From positions 1,138,636 to 1,198,169 of the forward strand of contig MNCI01033529.1 in NCBI GenBank assembly GCA_015680685.1: DNA of 59,534 nt, given 5' to 3'. Below the pieces are notes generated by a model that was given only the letters and a program-made list of their open reading frames with translations, did no database searches and was not told the DNA's origin. The position numbers and the translations under genes were made by a program. The stretch is from Gnetum montanum (taxonomy: Eukaryota; Streptophyta; Gnetopsida; Gnetales; Gnetaceae). Below are positions 1 through 9,185 of this stretch, in pieces; position 1 is the first letter of the stretch, and every line of letters begins with the position of its first letter.

Positions 1-1650
1 GATGGAACCCTCTAAACTACTAGAGAAACTCCTAAGAGCTGAGCGAATCCAATACAAACACGTATCAAAGATTGCTCACCAAAATCATGATAGGTACTAC
101 AAACTACTAAGGAACCCTACCTCAACAGTACTGAATGAGCCCTTGGTCCCACTATACTTCAAGTTAGACTAATACTATCATTATTACCAATTTTCTAGTC
201 ATATTATGGACAACTGTCATGCTTTGTAGGATGACCTACAAAGAATAATAGAATGAGACCAACTGGCGCTTGACACATCGAGCCAATCCAATGTAGATGA
301 TGCCCCCTATGTCATAAACTCCATTAGCATAGGTGGGAAAGTCCAAACCTGTGCAATAACCTTTTGTGATCCATGTGCCTCCTAACAAGGCAAGGATCCC
401 CTTAGCCTCCACAAGTAAGAGGCTTTCCTTTGTTATCAAAGTGTCACCTTAGGCACCCACAACACCCTTTGTGGTCAAGGTCCCACAACAATTGTCCACT
501 AAGACATTAAACTAGCATGATGTAGTAGCAATAGCTACTAACCAACCTTTTGTCATCAAGGTGCCATAACAAGTTGGCCTTGCAAAAACTCCTAAACCAC
601 CATTTTTCATAAGGGTACCACAACATGATGGCCCCTCACCTACTCAAAGCCCAACAATGGGCAATGTCTCAGTCCCTCCTCCTTCAAAGGCTGACCCCAC
701 TAGCAACTTGGGTAGGCCTACCAAATGGCAACACAAGAGGAAAAATAAGCACCTTGCAACCCCCATGGATAAAGAAAAGGCCATAACCAACAAGAAACAA
801 CTAAACATTGGGGTCCTTTCCCCCAATCATGCCAAGTAACCCAAGCCCAAGTCCCCTCCATAAGAGATCTATCTCTCAAGCGACATGGAGAAAGTCAAGA
901 CCAACATAATGGCTAACAACAAGGACTTTGTAGCTACACTAACCTAGGTGAAACAAACACTCAAGAAAAAGAACACAACATTGAGCTTGTACAACTTGGT
1001 CATGATCTTATTTTCTTGCAACTAAGTGCTAGCCTAGATGTTGGCCTCCATTCCTATCATAGACGACATCCCTACAGATGAGACATCCATCTATGCAGCA
1101 ATGTTACCTCCTACAACATAGGAATCAAGTTCAACATCCCTAGAATTTCATGACGATGCAATCAAGGTCAACCTTGAATGAGGGGAGGTCACTATAGCTC
1201 TATCATCAATTAGCATATGTGTTGGATAGTGCACCATCCACAGAGTGCATGTCAATGATGGTGTAGCAACAAACGTACCCCTATACTTCATCATCGATAA
1301 GTTAGACTTGGAAAATGAAATTAGGCCAATGAGAACCATGTCTAAGATCCTTCAAAAAATCACACATCATTGTTAGGGGTACAATCAACTTAGCCTTTAT
1401 GGTAGGTGAGCAATTCACCATAAGCATAAATTTCATTGTCATAAAGGACATGCCAAGCTGCAACCTGATCTTGGGTAGGCCTTGGCTAGCCCAAATATAG
1501 GTCATCTCCTCTTTCATCCATCAAGAAGTTCACCTTTCATATGAAGGTGGTCAAGTTATCATCCATAGTAATAACACCTTCCCTCCAGCTATGCACAACA
1601 TAGACATGAAGCAAGTGTCAAAGGTGGAGTTTCTTGGTGGTACACCTGTA
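1..1650 (+). pseudogene. Element E gag-PR remnant
   Basis: This is a degenerate gag-protease region of a Tat-type gypsy element, read on the plus strand. About 150-260 encodes a relic of the His/Cys motif seen in C (CDYHQLCGHDIDYYWALK at 43830-43891), here YYHYYQFSSHIMDNCHAL with most ligands lost. About 950-1020 matches the NTTLSLYDLLM segment of C. About 1230-1300 matches the protease segment: RVHVNDGVATNVPLYFIIDK against RVHVDDGAAANVIPYPIVDK in C, so the catalytic DGA is mutated to DGV. About 1440-1560 matches the downstream Ile-Leu-Gly-Arg region. Stops and frameshifts are frequent. The 5' end of the element lies left of the window. The assignment rests on co-linear similarity to C and is firm; the region is not functional. 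Confidence 0.8.
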
Positions 1651-1974
1651 GCAACCAACACAATGCCTAAGGCTAACACACCCAAATGAGTTATTGAAGC
1701 CAATAGCCTCCCAAAGGATCCTAAACCTTGTGCACCCCCTAATCCACACCCAGTTAAGAAGCAACTGCATGATCAAGACTTTGCCTGCTTACCCCTTGCC
1801 TCCACATGCCATGCATTTTTGGTTTTTTCTTGCATTGCATTTATTCATGCCTCCTTACCAAGTTTACATACTACTTTGCTTTGTTTATGCATCCATACAC
1901 TAAGCTTATGCTTTGCATTTCAAAAACATCAAAAAACACATAAAATAAAAAACAATCATAAAACTACAAAAAGA
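1651..1974. other. E spacer, no gene seen
   Basis: AT-rich spacer between the gag-PR remnant and the repeat arrays of element E. In the related elements A and C this position leads to the antisense gene and then RT. No trace of either is seen here. Confidence 0.5.
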
Positions 1975-2030
1975 CATGGCCCAAAAAGACCTTAAACTAG
2001 CCCAGGGCTCGGAATGACCTAAAACTATTA
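1975..2030 (+). repeat. E array 1 remnant (two units)
   Basis: Two degenerate units whose reverse complement reads CTAGTTTAAGGTC...GGGCC, matching the 27-bp array that follows PR in elements A and C. The orientation relative to gag is the same as in A and C. Confidence 0.55.
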
Positions 2031-2188
2031 CTTTCTACATTACTTTCCTTTCATTTGTGCATTTTAACTTTGTTTATGATAGGTGCCACTTGATGTTGTT
2101 TCTATAGTTGATTTTTATAGGATCTTATAAGCACATAGCATGAATATGCATGCAACATCACACCTCACATAAGCAAGGTAAGCACTTG

Positions 2189-2435
2189 TCCACTATGATG
2201 CAAAAAACTACAGCAGATAGTTCACTATGAATATAAACTAACATAGGAAATCCACTATGACTATAAACTAGTACAAATCATCCTTGGTTTATGATGTTAA
2301 ATTGGCACAACATCCACCATTTGCTACGGTGTTAAATTGGCACTTGACAATCTATTAGGACTATAAACTAACACATCATGGTCTACCAGGACCTTAAATT
2401 GGGTTCACAGTCTACTAGGACTTTAAACTAGCATG
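2189..2435 (+). repeat. E array 2 (30/36-bp minisatellite)
   Basis: About eight degenerate units. On the minus strand each reads CTAGTTTAAAGTCCTAGTAGAC or similar, the same family as the arrays after INT in A (8632-9158) and C (33220-33710). Read in the sense of element E, the units still give short peptides such as YDVKLA, DYKLT and DFKLA. In E this array lies only about 160 bp from array 1; in A and C the antisense gene and all of pol separate the two arrays. Confidence 0.7.
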
Positions 2436-3614
2436 TTGCTAATTTGTTCGAGCACTTGCCATTGGTGAAACCCTTTTGGCACTTAGAGCATCATGACCTC
2501 TTGCCATTCTACTGATCTTTTGGAGTACCTACCATTAGTGTGGCCTTTGGCGAACTTGCAACATCATTGCTGTGGCACTTTCGTTGGCTTTTTGAGCATT
2601 TGCAACTAGCATAGCATTTGATGTATTTGCAGCATCTTTGCATCTAGCACTTGCAGCATCTTCACATATAGCATTTGATTTGCATTTGACATTTTGTGGT
2701 TTTCTTGTCTTCTCGGAGTTGTGTTTGTAAGATGAAGCCTTAGAGGTAGTTGTGCAAAGATGCATCTCATCACAACAAGTCATCACATTACATTGACGTG
2801 CATGATTATACTAGTTAAGCCACTCAAGAGTGCACATCTCCCTCACCCTGTTACAACCTATGCACATCCATTCCTTATCCCCTACATACTCACAATTGCA
2901 CATCCCTCTAATGCATATGCACTATGATGCATATGACATTCTCCTCACATCAACTATAAAACCCATGGTGGACATAATGCAACTTGTCCCATGGGGAGCC
3001 TGTATTGGCTAGTCAAGGCCTAAAAGTATTTAATGCAACTCATCCCTGGGAGGAAACACCTATCCTACAGATGTGATGTGGTTGCATCAAAATAAAGCCC
3101 ATCTACTCGATGGCCAACTTGTAGCTAGCATTCAGTAGTAAGCTAAACTCAACGAAGATTCACCTCACAACAAAGCAAAGTAAAAAAAAAAGAAAAAAGA
3201 AAGAGAGAAGGAAAAAAAATGAAAAGAAAAGCAAAGAAAAGAAAAATAAAAGAAAAAATGGAAAAAGCACATCCCCAAGAAAATTGATAGTGATGTAGTT
3301 TCACAATCAACCCAACCTTGGATCATTTTTAACTCTCTCATGAGTACTCTAATGAGAGGTCAATATTTAAGGGGCAAGCCACTTCATGCCATGATCACTG
3401 TCAACTATGCTAACTTTGCATTTTACATCATGATCCACTATTTGCATTTTATTTTCAATATTTGCATTTCATCTCCCTAGCATGGCCTATACCACTTGTC
3501 CCTTAGCATATCCTTATTTCCTTAGCACTTTTGAGCATGATGAAGTGTCATCTGATCTTCTACAAATGAGTGGTGTTGGTGTCACATCTGCTATGGTTTT
3601 TTGTAATTCTTTGT
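2436..3614. other. E 3' untranslated region
   Basis: AT-rich non-coding sequence between array 2 and the PPT of E. It holds a short imperfect repeat of GCATTTG/GCAGCATCTT at about 2590-2690 and a long purine-rich tract at about 3178-3262. No coding domain was recognised on either strand. Confidence 0.5.
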
Positions 3615-3645
3615 CAACATCTCTCAAGCCACTCCTCCAGATGTC

Positions 3646-3661
3646 AATAAAGTCGGGCCAT
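3646..3661 (+). other. E polypurine tract, copy 1
   Basis: AATAAAGTCGGGCCAT immediately precedes the LTR start TGAAACACC. It corresponds to the tract AAAGAGGGGCCAT that precedes the same LTR start in A and C (there on the minus strand). The preceding ~30 bp are also duplicated at 4867-4898. Confidence 0.7.
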
Positions 3662-4866
3662 TGAAACACCATCAATTTTGGAGTTTAGCATTGCAACTGC
3701 AAATTTGTCTAAGTGTCAAAACTTGGCAAATTATTCTAAGTGTTGGTGTTATGCTCCCAAGCGTAGCATGGAAGAAGACCAAATTTGTGCCAAGTTTTTT
3801 CTAATTATCCCTACTACACTCTAGAGCATAGCAAGCATAGCTAGTGCTACACATCAAATTTAAAATTTGTCTAAGTGTTGGGTTACGCTCTAAAGCATAG
3901 CCAGTGTAGCATTGCAAAGAAGCCTATGATAGCCTCTAAAAGCCTTCAAAGCTTGACATCAACCTTCACCTTAGCTTCAACACTCCTCTATAAAGTAAGA
4001 TTTGCAATTTTCATTTCTCCTATACTTCCCATTTATCCCAAATTGTACCTACACTCTAAAGCATAGCGAGCATAACAACCAGAGTTAGAAAATTTTCTAA
4101 TCACCTTTGAACATAGAATTTTTTTTTGAATTTTTCTTGTAGTCCCACCTACCACATTGCCACATGGCACTTGATCCATGTTTTGCGCTAGCCTTAGCAC
4201 TATAAATACCCCTAGACCCCAACCTTTTAATGATTGGCATTTCCTGACTATTGCCATTCTTAAGTGGTTGGCATTCCTTGGATGTGAGCATTTTTAAGCA
4301 CTTGGAATTTGCCATTTTGACATCTTAGCACTTAACTCCATGGATGAATGAGACCCAAAGCACACCACACTGACAAAGAGGCAAAGTTGCATATCATGGC
4401 CCATTGTAGCCCTATAGAACACTGCATAGTACACTACAAAAACCAACTTGGTAGGCATGGTTCATCAGGGCGAGTGCCAAACTTCATGGCCCAACACCAT
4501 CAAGACTGTGACTACACTTCCACTGCATCTATTGTACATTGTGTACCTTTTGAGACCTTTTTTGGAGTTAACTATGCTTTCATTTGGGGTGGTGTTCCAT
4601 TTCTCTCTCTAGTTTCTAGCATTTTCTTGCATCTTTCTACACTTTTTTCATGCATATTATTTGCATTTACATTTCAGCTAATGATTCCATCCCTTGATTG
4701 TACCCACTACCTCAATTGTAACTAGCAAAGTCCCTATTCAATTGACAAAATCATTTAGGACACTCTACCTTCATTTCCAGCAAGGCCTTCACATGGAGAC
4801 AGGGTTAAGGTTGTGCATCCATTGATCCCTTAGTGATTCCAGCCATTGATGTTTTTGATCATTATA
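3662..4866 (+). repeat. E LTR, first tandem copy
   Basis: LTR of about 1.2 kb in plus orientation. It begins TGAAACACC, like the LTRs of A and C, and ends TTGATCATTATA, matching the TATCACTACA end of the second copy and the CATCGTTACA end of the A LTR. It contains a TATAAATA box at 4201. It is more than 25% diverged from the second copy in places, with many U3 indels. Confidence 0.75.
4201..4208 (+). promoter_or_regulatory. TATA box, E LTR copy 1
   Basis: TATAAATA followed by CCCC, at the position equivalent to the TATA box of the second E LTR (5593) and, in reverse orientation, of the A and C LTRs. It lies about 660 bp from the LTR end, against about 735 bp in A. Confidence 0.6.
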
Positions 4867-4912
4867 GACATCTCTTAGGCCACTCCTCTATATGTCTATA
4901 AAGAGGGGCCAA
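4867..4912 (+). repeat. E internal 3' end duplicated between LTRs (PPT copy 2)
   Basis: These 46 bp match 3615-3661 (both hold CATCTCT, GCCACTCCTC and ATGTC) and end in the tract TAAAGAGGGGCCAA directly before the second LTR start TGAAACAC. The PPT plus LTR is therefore a tandem duplication rather than a plain LTR-LTR junction. Confidence 0.7.
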
Positions 4913-5262
4913 TGAAACACAACCAAATTTGGACTTCCATGTCTTAACTACAAATTTTTCTAAGTGTCAAAACTTGGCAAATTTTTTTCTAAGTGTTTAG
5001 AATATGCTCCCTACTGTTGGGACTATGCTCTAGAGTACAATTAACACAATTGACATAAATAGTCGAAATTTGTAAAATTATTCTAAGTATCAGAATGATG
5101 ACACTTTTTGCAAATTTCTCTAAGTGCTAGGACTACATTCTCCACTATAGTAGAGTATAGTTAGCTTCAACGACCAATTTTTTGCATTTCAGCTAAGTGT
5201 CTAAATGAGGTCACAAGCTACAAAATTTTTCTAAGAGTTGAGACTATTTGCTTCACTACTAG

Positions 5263-5284
5263 GACTATGCTCTAGAGCATAGTC
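5263..5284. repeat. 22-bp palindrome in E LTR U3
   Basis: A perfect inverted repeat centred on CTCTAGAG with arms GACTATG/CATAGTC. A near-identical copy with one mismatch lies at about 5467-5488, and weaker copies at about 5020 and 5395. They lie upstream of the TATA box at 5593. Confidence 0.7.
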
Positions 5285-5592
5285 ATTGTAGTTGACACAC
5301 AATAGCCAATTTTGTAATATTTTTCTAAGTGTTAGAACAATGACACAAGTTGTAGATTTTTTTAAGTGCTAAGACTATGCTCTCCACTACTAGGACTACG
5401 CTATAGAGAATAGTCAGCATAGTTAGCATGAAAACACTAGTTTTGGCATATTTTTTTGACTATCGGGACTATGCTCTAGAGCATAGTTAGGGTTGAGCAT
5501 AGTTGGGGTCGAGCATAATTGGGATCAAGCATAGTCCCAGCTACCCCTCTACCATGTGGTAGCTGATCCACATTTTTTAGCAACCCTAACCC

Positions 5593-5600
5593 TATAAATA
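5593..5600 (+). promoter_or_regulatory. TATA box, E LTR copy 2
   Basis: TATAAATA followed by CCACTTCC, homologous to the box at 4201. Element A inserted about 265 bp downstream, probably in the transcribed part of the LTR. Confidence 0.6.
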
Positions 5601-5859
5601 CCACTTCCTTGGGCATTTTCAAGGGGAGAGAAGAAATTTTAGATAGTTGACATTTTCAAGTTTGACATTTGGCATTTGGATGAATAAGACCCAAAGGCAC
5701 ACCAGTGATCCACAGAGGTAGAGTTATAGACCACAGCCCACCACAGCCCCCTTGTAGCCTAGCCAAACACCATAGCCCATAGTATATTGCAACAAACAAC
5801 CTAGCATGCATAGACACCATGATGAGAACTAGACTTCACAGCTCAATACCACTGAGACT

Positions 5860-5864
5860 GTGAC
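5860..5864. repeat. Target-site duplication of element A, left
   Basis: GTGAC directly before the A LTR, repeated exactly at 52125-52129 directly after the other A LTR. Confidence 0.85.
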
Positions 5865-6599
5865 TATAACGACAGAAAACATCGATCGCTGGAAATACCG
5901 AGCGAAGATCCGTGTACATAGTCTTAACCACGAATCCATGTGAGGGCCATGCTAGAGAAAATGAATCTAAGCTGCCCTGAATGATCCTGTTGATCAGACA
6001 GGGGCTTACTCAATCAGTAAATTGTCAAATATCATGATAATATATGTATTATATAGATATCCCATGAAACGAATTAATTCGATGAATCATAGAAGGAGTA
6101 GAAGACAATGTAAAGAACTTGAAATAACAACAACGTCAACGCGACAAGGAAGATTGGATTTAGAAAAGATGTGTAATTCCAAGATCTATATTTTGACTCA
6201 AAAGTTGAATATACTGCATACAACGTTCCAACGAAAAACTTCGTTTATCTTTGTGCGAAGCATACACAAAACAACAAGGGAACTGTCCAAAAGTGAGTAC
6301 AGAATGAAGCTTGATCTACCTCGTAAGCCAAAAGTAGAATGCAAGGAAGGTCAAGTCTGGATGTCTATCGATCAACTATTTCTAATCAATAAACCTTGCC
6401 AATCATACCAGATGATCTCTCGATCTCTAATCTACTCCTTTTTCCTTCAGTAGTCTTTGCTCAAAGCCGCTAATAATCGTCAATGAAGAGAATAGTATTT
6501 TCGCCAAAAGACTGATCGCTCCTGTTGCCAATGCTCAAACAATGTATTCTGTCTTTTCCAAAGAAGGAAGATCCCCCCGTTCTGTTCTGCCAATTGGAG

Positions 6600-6607
6600 T
6601 ATTTATA
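6600..6607 (-). promoter_or_regulatory. TATA box, A 3' LTR
   Basis: TATAAATA on the minus strand, conserved at 47033 and 51275 and with one change in L2 at about 31121. A CACGTG (G-box type) hexamer lies about 12 bp upstream in this copy only; the other copies have CATGTG. Confidence 0.65.
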
Positions 6608-6809
6608 AGTTTAGCATCACGTGGGAAGGCACAGCCCTGATGACACATGTCTCGAACTTTCAAAACATCGTTGACTTGAAAATTTTTATGTTAGAGCTGG
6701 TCATCCTACATTATGTTTTGGGGGGAGAGAAAGCATGCTGTAAACCACTCCTGCTGAAACCACCTCATGATTATGCTACGATACGCTGACAAGTGTATTG
6801 CTGTGTATG

Positions 6810-7290
6810 GATAATAGGTGTGTGTCTGGTACTACCTTAGCTGACTTTATGCTGCATTACACTCGTTTACGCTGTGTAACATAGTAGAGTGTAATGAAAT
6901 GAATTCCATAGGTGTTATGCTTATTTTTGCACTTATTTGGCCATGAAGCGTAATGGAGCGTAAAAATAGTCAACCTCACAATAAGTTACGCTTGTTTACG
7001 CTGTGTAGCATAATAAGCGTAAAGTGACCAATTTGCATAAAAGAAGTGAATCTGCTACGCTCTTTGGACTTTGACTTTACCTTCCTCGAAGCTCATTACA
7101 CTGATCTGCGTAATGGAGCGTAAATTCAGCACTGAACAAAAGACTTGGTGGAATATGCGACAAGTCATAGTCTGCTGCTTAGGCCTTAAACTTTGTCAAA
7201 TTCGCCGAAGCAAGTTATCTTCTAATATCGAGCTACATTAAGCAGAGTTACACCGAGTAACATCATGCTATGTTGCGTAATGTGGCGTAA
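6810..7290. repeat. TTACGCT/AGCGTAA inverted-repeat cluster in A LTR U3
   Basis: Repeated short inverted pairs such as TTTACGCTGTGTAGCATAAT...AAGCGTAAA and AGCGTAATGGAGCGTAA. The same cluster is in the other A LTR (about 51530-51970) and in both C LTRs (about 31380-31830 and 47290-47740). It lies in U3, upstream of the TATA box in the sense of the element. Confidence 0.65.
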
Positions 7291-7448
7291 AGAGAGAAAA
7301 AAAAACAAAGTTAGAACTTGTAAGAAACTTGGAAACTTGGTGGTATGCACCTCTTTGCCTTGTTCTGTCTTCCAAATTTTTGTTACAAAATTTTGCCTGA
7401 ATTGTGAATCTTTGCCCTAGGCCGATTCACAATTTTCATGGTGTTTTA

Positions 7449-7462
7449 ATGACCCCTCTTTG
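7449..7462 (-). other. Element A polypurine tract
   Basis: Minus-strand CAAAGAGGGGTCAT directly before the 3' LTR. C has CAAAGAGGGGCCAT at 31999-32012. Confidence 0.75.
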
Positions 7463-8631
7463 TTGATGTTTAGAGGGCTTGCCCGAAAGACGTCGACAAA
7501 GAATACAAAACACTAGATGGGTAAAAGTACCGACAGCGTCCATCGACGATTCCTCAGGTGTCGCCCTATCAATCTAGAAATGCAGAAGTGAAGGAAATGA
7601 AAGATAAAATGGTACGAGAGGGAATTCTTTCAGAGGTAAGAAGAGAGAGGTTTGGGAAGACTCAAGTATGTGAGTATGGCTTTTCGTGTATAAGTGATCG
7701 GGCCTCCTCCTGCGATCGCATTTGCATGGAGTTATGCCATCATATTGTAGAAAAAGGGGCTTGCATGGACGAATTGTGTTACGTCTCCATGGCTTGAATG
7801 AGTTGTGTTTCATCCATTTTGCTGACCCCCCCCTTTTTTTTCGTGTCCACTAGGTGAGTTGTGTTGCACCAGTTCATGGACTTGATTGTAATGCAGATGC
7901 GGAAAGCGTATGCTGCGTATTCACATTTTGTACAAGGAAACCATATGGAATGGCTAAGGAGGGGAATAAGAGTAAGAGGCAGGATTATGAGGAAGATAGG
8001 ATTGCACTCCTAAGTAGACAGGCTAACCTAAGTGGCCATCTCAAAACGTTGTCTGTACTTCACTGCTCAGGTGAATGCATTTATGAATGACATCCTCGTA
8101 GCAAGTAACCTACAATCAAAGAAGAAGACAGAGGACACCATTGCTCAGCCGAATCACCGAAGAAGTTGTTGAAACAAGTACCGTCCAGGGTGAGAAAGAG
8201 TAAGCGGGCCATAGGCAAGGGACCATAGCAAGAGGTCAGGGTCTCAATATTGATGCTTGGCCCAACATATCACCATCGAACAAAATTAGACTCATCACAC
8301 CCAACTGGTTATGCAAAGAACCAACTAGTTGAATCTGCAAAACCAGAGTATGATAGTGATGATGAGCGGATGTCCCCAAAGCCATGGTTGATGAGAACAC
8401 CTTTGGGACTCTAGATGGCAAAATTGACCTCTCAGAGGTGCCACCACTGAAATGGATGCAGTGACGGCATCTCCAAGGGGTTAGTAGTATGTCCTTCGGC
8501 ATATCCGAGGAATCAGCAGAATGCCTGCAAGGTAGTGATGCTGGGGCTGTCCCAACATCCCACCCCATTCGTTTTGCAGCCATGCAAAGATGTTCACGCT
8601 CACTTGATTCATATGTTGGTGGTCTGTAGGT
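7463..8631. other. A 3' region between array 2 and PPT, no confident gene
   Basis: About 1.2 kb, co-linear with 32013-33219 of element C but with many indels. No known domain was recognised. On the plus strand two segments keep similar translations in A and C: one near 7580-7650 (EMKDKMVREGILSEV against EMGGKMVQKGILIEV) and one near 8300-8370 (TGYAKNQLVES...SDDER against TGYVKNQLGES...SDDER). This could be relic coding sequence or simply recent shared ancestry. Confidence 0.45.
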
Positions 8632-9158
8632 CCCAATTTTAAGTCCTGGTAGAATGTTGTTGCTGGTTTTAAGTCCCAGCAGACCATGGTCCTAGTTTAA
8701 AGTCTGGGAAAACCAAAAAATGCTAGTTTTACATCGTAGTGGATGGTGGTAGAGTTGATTTATGGTCTCAGTAGACTGTGTTGTGGATGTCAGTTTCATG
8801 TTGTGACCTAGGGATAAGTCTATGCTAGTTTTATGTCTCAGCAGACGGATGCTTATCTTTGCTAGTTTTATGTCATGGCGGACAACCGATGCCAGTTTAG
8901 CATTGTGGCGGACGCGTGCAGGAAATGCCAGTTTTATGTCTTGGCGGACCTGTACAACACTGCCAATTTTACATTGTAGCAGAAAATTGCAATGTTCTAG
9001 TTTTACATCATGGCGGACGATCGTTGCCAGTTTAGCGTCATGGCAAACGTGTGAGGAAAGTACTAGTTTTACGTCATAGCAGATGATAATTGCTAGTTTA
9101 GCGTCGTGATGGACGCGTGAGGAGAATGCCAGTTTTACGTCATAGCGGATGATAGTTG
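8632..9158. repeat. Element A array 2: 30/36-bp minisatellite after INT
   Basis: Sixteen units of about 28-36 bp with the core CTAGTTTTACGTC(G/A)T(A/G)GCGGAC. In the part nearest INT two unit types alternate: a ~30-bp TTTTACGTC type and a ~36-bp TTTAGCGTC type, giving a ~66-bp higher-order repeat. The minus strand is open across the array (8692-9174, 160 codons) and reads as an (R/H)HD(V/A)KLA peptide repeat with 10 or 12 residues between successive Lys-Leu pairs. The array is directly downstream of the INT stop, in a different frame. Confidence 0.85.
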
Positions 9159-9185
9159 TGCCTGATGTTAACACTGGATATGCAA

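Larger units (their letters stand above)
4913..5864 (+). repeat. E LTR, second copy, left part
   Basis: Left two-thirds of the second E LTR, interrupted by element A; it resumes at 52130. It starts TGAAACACAACCAAATTTGG and holds a TATA box at 5593. Its U3 is built of repeated blocks (TTTTTCTAAGTGTTAGGAC, then CTATGCTCTAGAGCATAG, at roughly 4960-5530), so it is longer than copy 1. Confidence 0.75.
5865..7448 (-). repeat. Element A 3' LTR
   Basis: Read on the minus strand it starts T(A)AAACACC (TGAAACACC in the other copies) and ends at TATAACGACAG on the plus strand (TGTAATGATGG in the partner). Its start has lost TG by one transition. U3 (about 6810-7290) is rich in TTACGCT/AGCGTAA motifs. 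The plus-strand 143-codon frame at 6022-6453 is broken in the partner LTR and is not called as a gene. Confidence 0.85.

Noticed and set aside
3178-3262. Long purine-rich tract taken as a polypurine tract
   Set aside because: It is about 400 bp from the LTR start, and a proper PPT homologous to A and C lies at 3646-3661.
4348-4725. 125-codon plus-strand ORF with a hydrophobic end
   Set aside because: It lies in the E LTR downstream of the TATA box and is not kept in the second LTR copy.
6022-6453. 143-codon plus-strand ORF in the A LTR
   Set aside because: It is in a non-coding LTR, is antisense to the element, and is broken in the partner LTR.
8632-9158. CRISPR-like look of regularly spaced repeats (also 33220-33710 and 41819-42067)
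   Set aside because: The units are contiguous diverged minisatellites without unique spacers, inside plant retrotransposons.
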